DNA from: an uncultured Oscillospiraceae bacterium
GTDB lineage: Bacteria; Bacillota; Clostridia; Oscillospirales; Oscillospiraceae
DNA length: 34,027 bases
NCBI GenBank assembly: GCA_947629245.1
Contig: CANRDC010000024.1
Span: 1-34,027 of the forward strand
Direction: 5' to 3'
In this document: positions 18,105 to 27,589 of the stretch, piece by piece
Position numbering within the stretch: the first letter of the stretch is position 1
Layout of the letters: every line of letters begins with the position of its first letter
Translations under genes and position numbers: made by a program
The notes under the pieces: model-generated
What the model saw: only the letters and a program-made list of their open reading frames with translations
What the model was told of the DNA's origin: nothing
The model's database searches: none

Positions 18105-18184
18105 CTTTAGTTTGCCTCCCGTGTATTCCGATGTGGGATCACTGGACCAGACACAATGAGCCCCGCCCAAATTACATATATTAC

Positions 18185-18213
18185 ATTTTATTACGATTTC
18201 CCGCAGAGGTCAA
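18185..18213 (-). promoter_or_regulatory. Sigma-A promoter of ftsZ
   Basis: The -35 TTGACC (18208-18213), a 17-base spacer and the -10 TAAAAT (18185-18190) lie in an AT-rich gap between ftsQ and ftsZ, leaving an untranslated leader of about 75 bases. A second TTGACA at 18234-18239 has no good -10 partner. No strong terminator was seen after ftsQ, so ftsZ may also receive read-through from the dcw cluster. Confidence 0.75.
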
Positions 18214-18269
18214 TAGTTTATTTAAAAATATTATGTCAAACGGAAGAAAATTTTTCATATTTTCTCATT

Positions 18270-19028
18270 TTAGCCGGGGGTGAAGCGGACGGTCACGCCG
18301 TCGGACAGATTTATGGTGCCCATTTCCTCCGGACCAAGCTGGGCGACGCCGCTGAGGAGCATCCGCAGCTTATAGTCGGTGTTGTCGTTGGAGCCCATGC
18401 GGACGGTGAACCGGCCCAGATACTGGAAGGTCGGGTTGGCGGGGTTGGACATATCCAGCTGGGCCACGTCCTGGACCATGTTCAGCTCCTCGATGGCGCC
18501 GAGCAGCTCCTGCAGATAGGCCAGCTTCAGGTTATCCTCCTCCGCCACGGTCATGGCCTTTCCCGCCTCCGGGGCGTCCGGGGAGATGTTCAGCACCTGG
18601 ATCAGGCCCCCCAGTTCGTCCGGCGCGGCGGTCTGCAGCAGCTTGCAGTTCCCGGTGACTATCCAGAACGTCCCCTGCCACTCCACATAGGCCAGCGCGT
18701 AGCTCTCCTCCACATGGATGGTGAGCCTGTTGGGCAGGTGAGGCTCCACGTTGGCCACCTCCACACGGGGCAGCCGGGAGTAGATGCGGGTGGCGGCGGC
18801 GGCGCGGTTGATGAAGAACAGGTTATCTCCCACGTCGATGCCGGAGGCCTCGATGATCTCCTCGGGGGTATAGCCCTCCGCGCCTTCCACCTCGATGGTC
18901 TGCACCCGGAAAAACACGCCCATGCCGAACACCACGGCCACCAGCACCAGCAAAAACGACAGCGGCGCGAAAAACGCGCTTCTACTCCTCTTCTTTCTCG
19001 CCGCGCCGTAGCGGTCACGTCTTGCCAA
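18270..19028 (-). CDS. ftsQ: Cell division protein FtsQ/DivIB
   Basis: 252 aa. It begins with TTG at 19028, with GAGGTAG about 8 bases upstream. A basic cytoplasmic start (ARRDRYGAARKKRSR) precedes one membrane helix (~19-41). The POTRA domain follows (~44-112): VQTIEVEGAEGYTPEEIIEA, then NLFFINRAAAATRIYSRLP and the NRLTIHVEES strand. The C-terminal FtsQ/DivIB beta domain follows. The protein links the divisome to septal peptidoglycan synthases outside the membrane. It lies 11 bases after murA within the dcw cluster. Confidence 0.92.
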   Translation of the reverse strand: MARRDRYGAARKKRSRSAFFAPLSFLLVLVAVVFGMGVFFRVQTIEVEGAEGYTPEEIIEASGIDVGDNLFFINRAAAATRIYSRLPRVEVANVEPHLPNRLTIHVEESYALAYVEWQGTFWIVTGNCKLLQTAAPDELGGLIQVLNISPDAPEAGKAMTVAEEDNLKLAYLQELLGAIEELNMVQDVAQLDMSNPANPTFQYLGRFTVRMGSNDNTDYKLRMLLSGVAQLGPEEMGTINLSDGVTVRFTPG

Positions 19029-19039
19029 ATGTATCTACC

Positions 19040-20293
19040 TCATTCCGTAAAATCGATATGTGCGCCGAGGGCGGCGAGCGCCCTGTCCAATCCCTCGTAG
19101 CCCCGGGCCACATGGCCCCGGTCCGTGACGACGGTCTCCCCTTCCGCGCCCAGACCGGCCACGATGAGAGACGCCCCGCCCCGCAGATCCTCCGCCAGCA
19201 CCTGCGCGCCGTGCAGCCGCTCCACGCCCGTGACGACGGCCCTCCGGCCGGATATCTCGATCCGGGCGCCCATGCGGATCATCTCCAGCCCCTGCCGGTA
19301 ACGGTCGGAAAATATGTTCTCCTCGAATACCGTGACGCCGTCCGCTCGAAGGCTCGCGGCCATCATCAGGGGCTGAGCGTCCGTGGGAAAGCCCGGATAG
19401 GGCCTCGTGACCACTGTCTGGCCGCCCCGGAGCCGACCCGCGCATCGGATGCGCAGCCGCCGGGAGCCGGTATGTATGCCCGCGCCCATGCCCTCCAGCA
19501 CATCGGTAACGCTGCGCACATGCTCCGGGTCCACGCCCCGCAGCTCCACGTCCCCGCCCGCTGTGGCGCAGGCGCACAGCATGGTGGCCGCGGCGATCCG
19601 GTCCGGCATGACACGCCAGCCCACCCTCGGCTCGGGCGCAAAGCCACGCACGGTGACGACGGACGTGCCCGCGCCCTCCATATCCGCGCCCAGGGCCCGA
19701 AGGAAGCCCTGCAGCTCCACGATCTCCGGCTCCCGGGCGGCGCCCGTGATGACGGTGGTCCCCTTCGCCCCGCAGGCGGCGATCATGGCGTTTTCCGTGG
19801 CGCCCACGCTGGGGAGCGCCAGCTCCACGGTCCCGCCGACGAGTCCGTCGGTCCGGCAGACGATCTCCCCGTCCTCCAGGGACACCTCCGCCCCCAGGGC
19901 CTTCATGGCCGCCAGATGCAGGTCCACCGGCCTGGGGCCCAGCTCGCAGCCGCCCGGCATGGCGATGCGGACCTGGCCGCACCGGGCCAGGATAGCCCCC
20001 AGAAAGATCACCGACGAGCGCATCCGCCCCGTGAGCTCCCGGGGTATCCGGCAGCCGGTGAGCCCTCGGGGCTCCACGCTCACCACATCATCCTGCCGCT
20101 GCGCCGCACAGCCCAGATGACGCAGGATGTTCAGCGACGCCTCCACATCCCGCAGCCGCGGCACATTGGTAAGCTCGATCTCGCTGCCCGTAAGTATGCT
20201 CGCCGCCAGAACCGGCAGCACCGCGTTCTTGGCGCCCTGGATGGTCATGCTCCCGTCCAGGGGATATCCGCCCTGTACCCGCCATATGCTCAT
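19040..20293 (-). CDS. murA: UDP-N-acetylglucosamine 1-carboxyvinyltransferase MurA
   Basis: 417 aa from the ATG at 20293, with GGAGGGC upstream. It catalyses the first committed step of peptidoglycan synthesis: enolpyruvyl transfer from PEP to UDP-GlcNAc. The catalytic Cys (residue ~116) is in MPGGCELGPRPVDLH, the fosfomycin target, so the enzyme should be fosfomycin-sensitive in principle. Lys22 in IQGAKNAVLP is conserved. The later GFPTDAQPLMMAA motif and ENIFSDRYRQGLEMIRMGA are standard. Its placement between murG and ftsQ, where murB lies in many dcw clusters, is typical of some Clostridia. Confidence 0.97.
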   Translation of the reverse strand: MSIWRVQGGYPLDGSMTIQGAKNAVLPVLAASILTGSEIELTNVPRLRDVEASLNILRHLGCAAQRQDDVVSVEPRGLTGCRIPRELTGRMRSSVIFLGAILARCGQVRIAMPGGCELGPRPVDLHLAAMKALGAEVSLEDGEIVCRTDGLVGGTVELALPSVGATENAMIAACGAKGTTVITGAAREPEIVELQGFLRALGADMEGAGTSVVTVRGFAPEPRVGWRVMPDRIAAATMLCACATAGGDVELRGVDPEHVRSVTDVLEGMGAGIHTGSRRLRIRCAGRLRGGQTVVTRPYPGFPTDAQPLMMAASLRADGVTVFEENIFSDRYRQGLEMIRMGARIEISGRRAVVTGVERLHGAQVLAEDLRGGASLIVAGLGAEGETVVTDRGHVARGYEGLDRALAALGAHIDFTE

Positions 20294-20371
20294 GATCCGC
20301 CCTCCGGCCAGTATGTCTCGATCAAACATCAAAACATACTATGCAGGAGGTTGCGGATCTGCCTATAGATC

Positions 20372-21499
20372 TTACACTGTTTTCCCCTTTTGCGCAAGCC
20401 CCAGCACGATGGAGACGATGCGGTCGGTGGCGTCGGCCACGCCCATTTTCAGCGACGCGCCGTGCATCCGCTCAAGGGCCGCCGGGTCCCTCAGAAGGCC
20501 CGTCACAGCCTCGAACAGCCCGTCGCCGTCGAACTGCCCCTCCAGGAGCATCTTCGCCGCCCCGGCCTTTTCCAGCACCCTGGCGTTTTTCTCCTGATGG
20601 TGGTTGACCACGTTGGGACTGGGCACCATCACCGCCGGTTTGCCGAGATACGTCAGCTCGCTGATGGTGGAGGCCCCGCTGCGGCATATGATCACATCCG
20701 CCGCCGCCATGACCTTCGGCATGTCGTAGATATATTCCCGCACGTCGATATGGGGGCTGCGCAGCCCGGCGGCGTCAAGGCTCTTCCGGACGTCCTCATA
20801 GTACCGCTTGCCCGTGGCGTAGATCAGGCGGAAGCTGTCCTTCCCGCCCATCCGGCGGATGAAGCCCTGCATGGCGCTGTTCATATAGTCCGCGCCCAGC
20901 GAGCCGAACACCGCCAGCACCACCGGCTGACCCGGGTCGAGCCCCAGCTCCCGCCGGGCCTGGGACTTGCTGAGGCCGCGAAAGTCCACCCGCACGGGGG
21001 TGCCGGTGACCTCCACCTTGCCGGGCGCTTTATAAAACTCCCGGCTCTCGGCCAGCCCCACCATGATCTGGTCCACGGTCTTTTCCAGAAGCCTGGTGGT
21101 CAGGCCGGGCACGGCGTTGGACTCATGCACCGCCGTGGGCACGCCCATGGACGCCGCCGTCTTCAGCACCGGGTAGCACACGTACCCGCCGGTGCCCACG
21201 GCCACGTCGGGCCGGAATTCCTTTATGTACCGCTTCGCCAGCCGACAGGAGGATACCACCCTCCCCACGGCCCGCACGTTCGCCAGGATCATCTTCGGCG
21301 CGAAGCTGCGCTGGAACCCGGAGATGCGCACAGTCTTCAGCTCGTACCCCTCACGGGGCACCAGCTCCGTCTCCATATGCCCCTCCGCGCCCACGAACAG
21401 GAACTCGGCGTCCGGGAACAGCTCCCGGATGCGACCCGCCACGCCCAGGGCGGGGTTGATATGTCCGGCGGTGCCGCCGCAGGTAAAAAGCACTCTCAT
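20372..21499 (-). CDS. murG: Undecaprenyl-diphospho-muramoylpentapeptide GlcNAc transferase MurG
   Basis: 375 aa from the ATG at 21499 (GGAGAAGAG upstream). It adds GlcNAc to lipid I to make lipid II on the inner membrane face. The N-terminal glycine loop is LFTCGGTAGHINPALG, followed by GTGGYVCYPVL and HESNAVPGLTTR. The C-terminal UDP-GlcNAc-binding half holds AVFGSLGADYMNSAM and ICRSGASTISELTYLGKPAVMVPSP, with the conserved Glu that recognises ribose. Its start is 2 bases after the ftsW stop, indicating coupling. The 78-base gap to murA has no clear promoter. Confidence 0.97.
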   Translation of the reverse strand: MRVLFTCGGTAGHINPALGVAGRIRELFPDAEFLFVGAEGHMETELVPREGYELKTVRISGFQRSFAPKMILANVRAVGRVVSSCRLAKRYIKEFRPDVAVGTGGYVCYPVLKTAASMGVPTAVHESNAVPGLTTRLLEKTVDQIMVGLAESREFYKAPGKVEVTGTPVRVDFRGLSKSQARRELGLDPGQPVVLAVFGSLGADYMNSAMQGFIRRMGGKDSFRLIYATGKRYYEDVRKSLDAAGLRSPHIDVREYIYDMPKVMAAADVIICRSGASTISELTYLGKPAVMVPSPNVVNHHQEKNARVLEKAGAAKMLLEGQFDGDGLFEAVTGLLRDPAALERMHGASLKMGVADATDRIVSIVLGLAQKGKTV

Positions 21500-21501
21500 A
21501 G

Positions 21502-22692
21502 CTATCTCTTCTCCGGAACGTCCCGTGATATGGACAAAATGATGCCCAGCTCCGCCATCTGCAGCAGCAGCGCCGTGCCCCCGTAGCTGAAAAGCGGCAG
21601 GGAGATGCCCGTGCAGGGGATGGAGTTGGTGCACACGGCCACGTTCAGCAGCACCTGCATGGCCAGATGGGTGGTGATGCCCGCCCCAACCAGGGCGCTG
21701 TACCGGTCACGGGCGTGCATGCTCAGCCAATAGCCCCGGATGATGAGCAGGGCGAACAGCGCCAATATCAATATGGCGCCGATGAAGCCCAGCTCCTCGC
21801 AGACCACGGAGAAGATGAAGTCGTTGTGCTCCTCCGGCAGGTACAGGTACTTCTGCCGGGAATTGCCCAGGCCCAGGCCCAGCAGACCGCCGGAGCCGAT
21901 GGAGTACAGGCTCTGCACGATCTGATAGCCCGCGTCGGAGGCGTCCGCGAAGGGATTGAGCCAGGCGTAAAACCGCTCCCGCACATAGGGGAACAGCGCG
22001 TAGCCGATGCCCAGCAGCGCCGCGCCCGCGACGCCGCCGCCGATGAACCAGTACAGCGGCAGCCCGCCCAGAAACAGCATCACCATGCCGATGGCCAGGA
22101 TGATGATGATGGCGGACATGTGGGGCTCCAGCACCAGCAGGAAGCAGACGACGCCCAGGATGGCCGCGAAGGGCACGATGCCGTAGCGGAAGGTGCGCAT
22201 TTTGTCCTTGAACCGGCAGATGAGCACGGAGAAGAACATGATGACGCCGATCTTGGCGATCTCGGAGGGCTGGAACGTGGTGAAGCCCAGGTTGATCCAC
22301 CGGCGGGCGTTGTTGGCCTTCTCGCCGATGCCGGGCACCAGCACCAGCACCAGCAGCGCCAGGGCGACCATCATCACGATGCCGGAGATATGCCGGTAAA
22401 AGCCCATGGGGAACCGGGAGCAGACGAACATGACGCCTACGCCGCACAGGGCGAACAGCGCCTGGCGGACGAAGTAATAGGTTGCGTTGCCGCCGGTGGT
22501 GTTGCCGGGGTCGTAGTAGGCCCGCGCAAAGCTGGCCGAGAGCACCATGACCACGCCCACGGTCAGCAGCAGCAGCGTCAAGAGCGCGAAGGGGATATCG
22601 ATGCTGCCCCGGTCGATGGTGTTGTCGTAAGTATAGTCCGCAAGCCGTGTGTTCTCATAGGTCACGGTGTTTTCTTTAGCCGCCACGGACAT
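21502..22692 (-). CDS. ftsW: SEDS-family peptidoglycan polymerase FtsW
   Basis: 396 aa from the ATG at 22692; a GTG one codon earlier is also possible. This multi-pass (about ten helices) SEDS glycosyltransferase polymerises lipid II at the septum. Motifs: NNARRWINLGFTTFQPSEIAK (the W-I-x-L-G/QPSE signature), VLEPHMSAIIII, then GNSRQKYLYLPEEHNDFIFS with the E-x-x-x-D-F-I-F motif, and a C-terminal GISLPLFSYGGTALLLQM. Position between mraY and murG fits FtsW; SpoVE, a sporulation paralogue, has the same motifs and cannot be excluded. It works with the PBP at 25182-27530. Confidence 0.95.
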   Translation of the reverse strand: MSVAAKENTVTYENTRLADYTYDNTIDRGSIDIPFALLTLLLLTVGVVMVLSASFARAYYDPGNTTGGNATYYFVRQALFALCGVGVMFVCSRFPMGFYRHISGIVMMVALALLVLVLVPGIGEKANNARRWINLGFTTFQPSEIAKIGVIMFFSVLICRFKDKMRTFRYGIVPFAAILGVVCFLLVLEPHMSAIIIILAIGMVMLFLGGLPLYWFIGGGVAGAALLGIGYALFPYVRERFYAWLNPFADASDAGYQIVQSLYSIGSGGLLGLGLGNSRQKYLYLPEEHNDFIFSVVCEELGFIGAILILALFALLIIRGYWLSMHARDRYSALVGAGITTHLAMQVLLNVAVCTNSIPCTGISLPLFSYGGTALLLQMAELGIILSISRDVPEKR

Positions 22693-22715
22693 CACCTTCC
22701 TTTAGAAATATAGCC

Positions 22716-23726
22716 TCATGCAAAGCGCCCCACGCAGGAGACGAACGACACCACGGCGCAGACCAGGGAGACGCCCGCGAACAGGCACACGATCTGCACC
22801 TCGGTCCACTTGTGGCCCAGCCAGCCGCCCATCTCCAGATGGTGATGGAAGGGGGCCATTTTGAAAAGCCGCTTGCCGTGAGTCAGCTTGAAATAGGTCA
22901 CCTGGATGATGTCGGACAGGGTCTCCAGGATGAACACCAGGCACAGGGGCACCAGGATCAGGGGCATATCCATCGCGAAGGCCATGCCGCACACGGCCCC
23001 GCCCAGAAACAGGCTGCCCGTGTCGCCCATAAAGCACTTGGCCGGGTGGAAATTGTACAGCAGGAACCCGAACAGTCCGCCGGTCAGGCCCGCGGAGAAC
23101 ACGCCCAGGGAGCCGTACTGCCCGCCCCAGAAAAAGGCCACGGCGGTGTAAAAGAGGAACACCGGCACGGACACGCTGGCGGCCAGGCCGTCGATGCCGT
23201 CGGTGATGTTCACGGCGTTCACCGTGCCCACCACGATGAACGCGCACAGCACGAAATACAGCCATTCGGGCATATGGATGGTCGTATTCCAGAACGGCAC
23301 GTACAGCGCGGGCGTCAGATACCCCTCCAGCCGCAGCAGGTACAATAGCGCCACCGCCACCGCCAGCTGCAAAATGAACTTGGCTCTGGCGGGCAGCCCC
23401 AGATTCTGCTTCTTTTTCAGCTTCTCATAGTCGTCCAGGAACCCGATGGCGCCGAAAAACAGGGAAAATACCAGCACGAACAGCGCCCCCAGCTCACCGT
23501 CCCGGATGAAGGGGAAGCCGAAGGAGAATACCACCGCGGTCACCGCCGTGATGAACAGCACGCCGCCCATGGTGGGGGTCCCGGCCTTGGTCTTGTGCCA
23601 GTTGGGACCGATCTCCTTGATCTCCTGACCGGCCTTGATCTTCCGCAGCCAGGGCACGTACACCGTCCCCAGCAGGGCCGCCAGCGCAAAGGCCGCCAGA
23701 AAGCTTGATATCAGTCGCAGCGTCAT
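22716..23726 (-). CDS. mraY: Phospho-N-acetylmuramoyl-pentapeptide transferase MraY
   Basis: 336 aa from the ATG at 23726, which overlaps the murE stop by 4 bases (ATGA). A longer in-frame run upstream is the shadow of murE. This integral membrane enzyme makes lipid I from UDP-MurNAc-pentapeptide and undecaprenyl phosphate. Motifs: GTPTMGGVLF, FLDDYEKLKKKQNLGL (first Asp pair), NAVNITDGIDGLA (catalytic NxxDGxDG-like loop), FMGDTGSLFLG, and MAPFHHHLEMGGW (His motif). About ten membrane helices. The length is slightly above the usual ~320. Confidence 0.97.
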   Translation of the reverse strand: MTLRLISSFLAAFALAALLGTVYVPWLRKIKAGQEIKEIGPNWHKTKAGTPTMGGVLFITAVTAVVFSFGFPFIRDGELGALFVLVFSLFFGAIGFLDDYEKLKKKQNLGLPARAKFILQLAVAVALLYLLRLEGYLTPALYVPFWNTTIHMPEWLYFVLCAFIVVGTVNAVNITDGIDGLAASVSVPVFLFYTAVAFFWGGQYGSLGVFSAGLTGGLFGFLLYNFHPAKCFMGDTGSLFLGGAVCGMAFAMDMPLILVPLCLVFILETLSDIIQVTYFKLTHGKRLFKMAPFHHHLEMGGWLGHKWTEVQIVCLFAGVSLVCAVVSFVSCVGRFA

Positions 23727-25180
23727 GTCATATGTTCCTCGTTCCTTCGCAGATGTTCCGCCACGATCTCCCGCTCGTCCATGTGGCGCTTGACGTGGTT
23801 CACATCCTGATAAGTCTCGTGGCCCTTGCCTGCCAGGACGATCACGTCCCCGGGCAGATGGTTGTCGATGGCCCAGCAGATTGCCTCCGGGCGGTCGCAG
23901 ATCACCTTTTTCGGCGCCTCCGGCGGCATGCCCGCCAGGATCTCGTCGATGATGGCCTGGGGGTCCTCGGTGCGGGGATTGTCGCTGGTGATCACGCAGA
24001 AGTCCGCCTCCGCGGCGCCGATACGGCCCATGATGGGGCGTTTGGTCCGGTCCCGGTCGCCGCCGCAGCCGAACAGGGCCACCACCCGGCCCTGGGATAC
24101 CTCCTTTATGGTCCTGAGGACCTTTTCCAGCGCGTCCGGGGTGTGGGCATAGTCGATGACGATGGTGAAGTCGTCCGGCGTGGGGACCACCTCCACCCTG
24201 CCCTTCACGCCGGTCGCCCGTCCCAGGGACGCGGCGCAGTCGGCCAGGCTCAGGCCCAGCAGCCGCCCCGCCGACATGGCCGTCAGAGCGTTGGCCACGG
24301 AAAAGGCGCCGGGGATGCCCAGGCGCACCGGAACTCGCTCGTCTCCCGCGCAGGCCGTGAAGCGCACGTCGGAGGCGGACAGCCGCACATCCTCCGCCCG
24401 CAGATCCGCGTCCCCGCCCCTGGCGGAGAAGGTGCTCACCGGACACTGGGCGCGGCGGATCATGAACTCCGCCCAGGGGTCGTCGAGGTTGACGGCGGCC
24501 CGGCCGCACCGGGAAAACAGCAGCGCCTTCGCCTCGGCGTACTCCTCCATGGTCTTATGAAAGTCCAGATGGTCCTGGGTGAGGTTCGTGAACAGTCCGG
24601 CCCGGAAATGGATGCCCGCCACCCGGTCCAGGGCCAGCGCGTGGGAGGACACCTCCATCACCGCGTAGGCGCATCCGGCCTCCGCCATCCGGGCCAGCAG
24701 CTTTTGCAGGTCGTAGGACTCCGGCGTGGTGTTGCCGGACGGGACCTCCTCGTCGCCGATCCAGTGGGAGATGGTGCCCACCAGGCCCACCTTCTCGCCG
24801 GTGACATCCTCCAGAATGCGCTTGAGAAGGACCGTGGAGGTGGTCTTGCCGTTGGTGCCGGTGACGCCCACCATGGTCATCTTCTCGGAGGGATGGCCAA
24901 AATAGGCGCAGGAGACCAGCGCCAGGGCCAGACGGCTGTCGTCCGTCTGCACGTAGGGCACATCCCCCTCCGGCTTTCGCTGGCACAGCACTGCCGCCGC
25001 GCCCTTCTCCATCGCCATGGGGATGAACCGGTGGCCGTCGCTCTGCAGCCCCTGGACCGCCACGAACAGATCCCCCGGCTCCACGGCGCGGGAGTCGTAG
25101 CGGACGTCCCGGATCTCCGTGTCCGGGTCCGCCGTCATGGCCAAAACAGATATGTCTTTGAGAAGCTCTTTCAGTTTCAT
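23723..25180 (-). CDS. murE: UDP-MurNAc-tripeptide synthetase MurE (meso-DAP type)
   Basis: 485 aa from the ATG at 25180. An earlier in-frame start at 25210 would overlap the PBP gene. This Mur ligase adds the third stem-peptide residue. The ATP loop is GVTGTNGKTTSTVLLKRIL, the carbamylated-Lys region follows HALALDRVAGI, and the C-terminal amino-acid recognition motif is TSDNPRTEDP. DNPR marks the meso-diaminopimelate-adding form rather than the Lys form, so the wall should be A1-gamma type. The usual next gene, murF, is missing: mraY follows at once with a 4-base overlap. Confidence 0.97.
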   Translation of the reverse strand: MKLKELLKDISVLAMTADPDTEIRDVRYDSRAVEPGDLFVAVQGLQSDGHRFIPMAMEKGAAAVLCQRKPEGDVPYVQTDDSRLALALVSCAYFGHPSEKMTMVGVTGTNGKTTSTVLLKRILEDVTGEKVGLVGTISHWIGDEEVPSGNTTPESYDLQKLLARMAEAGCAYAVMEVSSHALALDRVAGIHFRAGLFTNLTQDHLDFHKTMEEYAEAKALLFSRCGRAAVNLDDPWAEFMIRRAQCPVSTFSARGGDADLRAEDVRLSASDVRFTACAGDERVPVRLGIPGAFSVANALTAMSAGRLLGLSLADCAASLGRATGVKGRVEVVPTPDDFTIVIDYAHTPDALEKVLRTIKEVSQGRVVALFGCGGDRDRTKRPIMGRIGAAEADFCVITSDNPRTEDPQAIIDEILAGMPPEAPKKVICDRPEAICWAIDNHLPGDVIVLAGKGHETYQDVNHVKRHMDEREIVAEHLRRNEEHMT

Positions 25181-25181
25181 G

Positions 25182-27530
25182 TCAAAATATCCCCGTCTTT
25201 GTTCCGTCATTGAGCGTGACCGTCACGATGGTGCCCGGCTCCACTGGCATTCCGGGCTCCACGCTCTGGCTCACGGTAAGCACATAGTCGCTCTTCATCA
25301 TGGTCCCCTCGCCCCGGATATACAAGCCGGCCCAGCCCGCCCGGATACGGGCCACCTCGTAGCTCAGGCCCAGCAGGTCCGGCATCTCCACCGGCTCCGT
25401 GGGCGGCTCCTCGCCGCAGTAGAGGATGATCTCGCTGCCCGCGGCCACCTTGGCGTTGGCGGCGGGCACCTGAGCCGTCACGGCCGCGCCGCTGCCCACG
25501 GTCTGCTTGAGGGTGAAGCCGGAATCGGTCAGCACGGCCTCCGCCTCCGCGGGCGTCTTGCCCACCAGCCTGGGCACCCGCTGGTCCACCAGGGCCTCCT
25601 CGCCGTCGGCATACTCCGGCGACACGCCCAGATACGGCAGGATGTCCCGCAGCACGGCGCCTACCGTAGGCGCGGCCATCTGGCCGCCGCTGACGCTGTA
25701 CTGGGTCTCCGGGCCGGGGTTTTCCAGCACCACCAGCACCGCCACCTGGGGATCGTCCGCCGGGGCGAAGCCCAGGAAGGAGCATATATATTTTTTCGTG
25801 CCGTGGACGGCCTCATACACCACGTCCTCGGAAGTACCGGTCTTGCCAGCCACCCGGTAGCCGGGCACATAGGCGTTCACGCCGGTGCCGTCCTTCGAGC
25901 CCACGACGCCCTCCAGGATCTCGCAGCAGGTCTTGCTGGTCTGCTCGCTGATGACCTGGCGGACCACGGTGGGCTCCCGCTGGCTGGCCACGGTGCCGTC
26001 GGAATTGAGGAATTCGCTGACGAAATACGGCTCCATGAGATAACCGCCGTTGGCCACGGCGCTGACTGCCGTGATGAGCTGTATGGGGGTGATGGTGAAG
26101 GTCTGGCCGAAGGCCGCCGCCGCCAGCTGGGACAGGTTGGTCTTGTCGAAGAACACGTCCTCCGTCCACCAGAGGCTGCCGGACTCGCCCGTCAGGTCGA
26201 TGCCGGTCTTGTCAAACAGCCCAAAGGCCCGGATATACTGATAAAACTGCTCCGCGCCGATCTGCAGGCCGATGGTCACGAAGGCCACGTTGCAGGAATA
26301 CTTGGCCGCGTCCGCCAGGTTCAGGTTCCCGTGGCCGTAGATATTGGCGCAGTTCAGCGGGTCCGTACGGCCCAGCACATCGATGCTGCCGCCGCAGTAG
26401 AACGCGGATGTATCCGGGTCCACGGCGCCGCTCTCCAGACCGGCGGCCAGGGTGATGATCTTAAAGACGGAGCCGGGCTCATAGGTGTCGGACAGGGCCT
26501 TGTTGCGCCACTGGAGCTGCCGCTCCTCCTCCAGAAGGGTGTCCCGCTCCTCCTCCGTGTGGATGTCGGCCCTGTCCACCCGCTCCTGGGCCTCGGGGCT
26601 GATGGTCAGATAGTCGTTCAGGTCGAAATTGCCCAGAGACGCCATGCCCAGGATGCCGCCGGTGTTCACGTCCATGACGATGCCCGCCGCGCCGTCCTGC
26701 AGGTCATAGGTCTCCGACGCCGTCTCCAGGTGTTTTTCCAGGTAGTACTGCACCGTCTGGTCCAGGGTCAGCACCATGCTCTGGCCGTCCACGGCGTCGT
26801 AGTAATCCTCAAAATCCGTGAACATCATGTCCGTGCCGTTGGCGTTGGTGGCCCGGACGATGCGGCCGTCCGTGCCGGAGAGGACGTCGTCGTAATAAAA
26901 CTCCAGGCCCGACAGGCCGTGGTCGTCGGAGCCCACGAAGCCGATCACGTGGCTGGCCAGGCTGCCGTAGGGGTAATACCGCTTGCTGGCCTCCTCGATC
27001 TTCACGCCCGTGAGGGACTTGTGCTCGCTCTCGTCAGCCACAGGCTCGCCCATGGCGTTGCGCCCCGCGTTCTCCTTGAATTCCCGGACCTTGTCGGTCA
27101 CGTCGTCCTCCACCTTCCGGGCCACGGTGGCGTACCAGGACTCCGTGTTGAGGGTCTTCTGGTAGACGTCGTTGTAGTCCAGGCCCAGGATATCGGCCAG
27201 GCCCTGGGCGATGTAGGCGGGGTTCTCCTCGTTCATCTTGATCTCGGCGGGGCTGATGTAGATGTTGCTCACCGAGGCGCTCATGGCCAGGATATTCATG
27301 TTCCGGTCATAGATCGTCCCCCGCTGGGCGGACACGGTGGTCTGGCGAAGCTGCTGCTCCACGGCGGCAGATTCGTATGTATCATGATCAAGGATCTGCA
27401 GCTGGAACAGCCGTACGGCCAGCGCGATAAATGCAACTATGCCGCACACTATCATAAGGAACAGTGTGCGGCGAAGCATCATGCGATTCGGCGAAGCGGG
27501 CGACTTGTTCTCCCGGCGTTTCTTGAACAT
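25182..27530 (-). CDS. Class B penicillin-binding protein with two PASTA domains (FtsI/SpoVD type)
   Basis: 782 aa. It has one N-terminal membrane helix (~21-43). A PBP dimerisation domain (~60-225) begins with TTVSAQRGTIYDRN. The transpeptidase follows, with the active Ser in EPGSVFK (S354, K357), YSCN (SxN, 412-414) and AGKTGT (KTG, 563-565). Two PASTA repeats (~646-710 and ~716-776; VPRLVGKTPAEAEAVL and MPDLLGLSYEVARI) close the protein. It cross-links septal peptidoglycan with FtsW. PASTA domains and location in dcw fit the division or sporulation PBPs (Pbp2B/SpoVD); the sequence does not decide between them. Stop is 1 base before the murE ATG. Confidence 0.94.
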   Translation of the reverse strand: MFKKRRENKSPASPNRMMLRRTLFLMIVCGIVAFIALAVRLFQLQILDHDTYESAAVEQQLRQTTVSAQRGTIYDRNMNILAMSASVSNIYISPAEIKMNEENPAYIAQGLADILGLDYNDVYQKTLNTESWYATVARKVEDDVTDKVREFKENAGRNAMGEPVADESEHKSLTGVKIEEASKRYYPYGSLASHVIGFVGSDDHGLSGLEFYYDDVLSGTDGRIVRATNANGTDMMFTDFEDYYDAVDGQSMVLTLDQTVQYYLEKHLETASETYDLQDGAAGIVMDVNTGGILGMASLGNFDLNDYLTISPEAQERVDRADIHTEEERDTLLEEERQLQWRNKALSDTYEPGSVFKIITLAAGLESGAVDPDTSAFYCGGSIDVLGRTDPLNCANIYGHGNLNLADAAKYSCNVAFVTIGLQIGAEQFYQYIRAFGLFDKTGIDLTGESGSLWWTEDVFFDKTNLSQLAAAAFGQTFTITPIQLITAVSAVANGGYLMEPYFVSEFLNSDGTVASQREPTVVRQVISEQTSKTCCEILEGVVGSKDGTGVNAYVPGYRVAGKTGTSEDVVYEAVHGTKKYICSFLGFAPADDPQVAVLVVLENPGPETQYSVSGGQMAAPTVGAVLRDILPYLGVSPEYADGEEALVDQRVPRLVGKTPAEAEAVLTDSGFTLKQTVGSGAAVTAQVPAANAKVAAGSEIILYCGEEPPTEPVEMPDLLGLSYEVARIRAGWAGLYIRGEGTMMKSDYVLTVSQSVEPGMPVEPGTIVTVTLNDGTKTGIF

Positions 27531-27589
27531 ACGGATTCTCCTTTGGTAGCTGTGCGCGGTCTGCTGTCATTACCAGTATAATACGCCTG

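Noticed and set aside
18234-18239. A second TTGACA upstream of ftsZ as a separate promoter
   Set aside because: No acceptable -10 at 16-18 bases; the element at 18208-18213 has a better partner.
23727-24509. A 261-codon N-terminal extension of mraY
   Set aside because: It overlaps murE in another frame; MraY starts at the ATG at 23726, which overlaps the murE stop in the usual ATGA manner.
25119-27581. An 820-codon plus-strand frame opposite the PBP gene
   Set aside because: Low-complexity His/Val/Gly/Leu-rich translation with no family match; it is antisense to a well-supported PBP.
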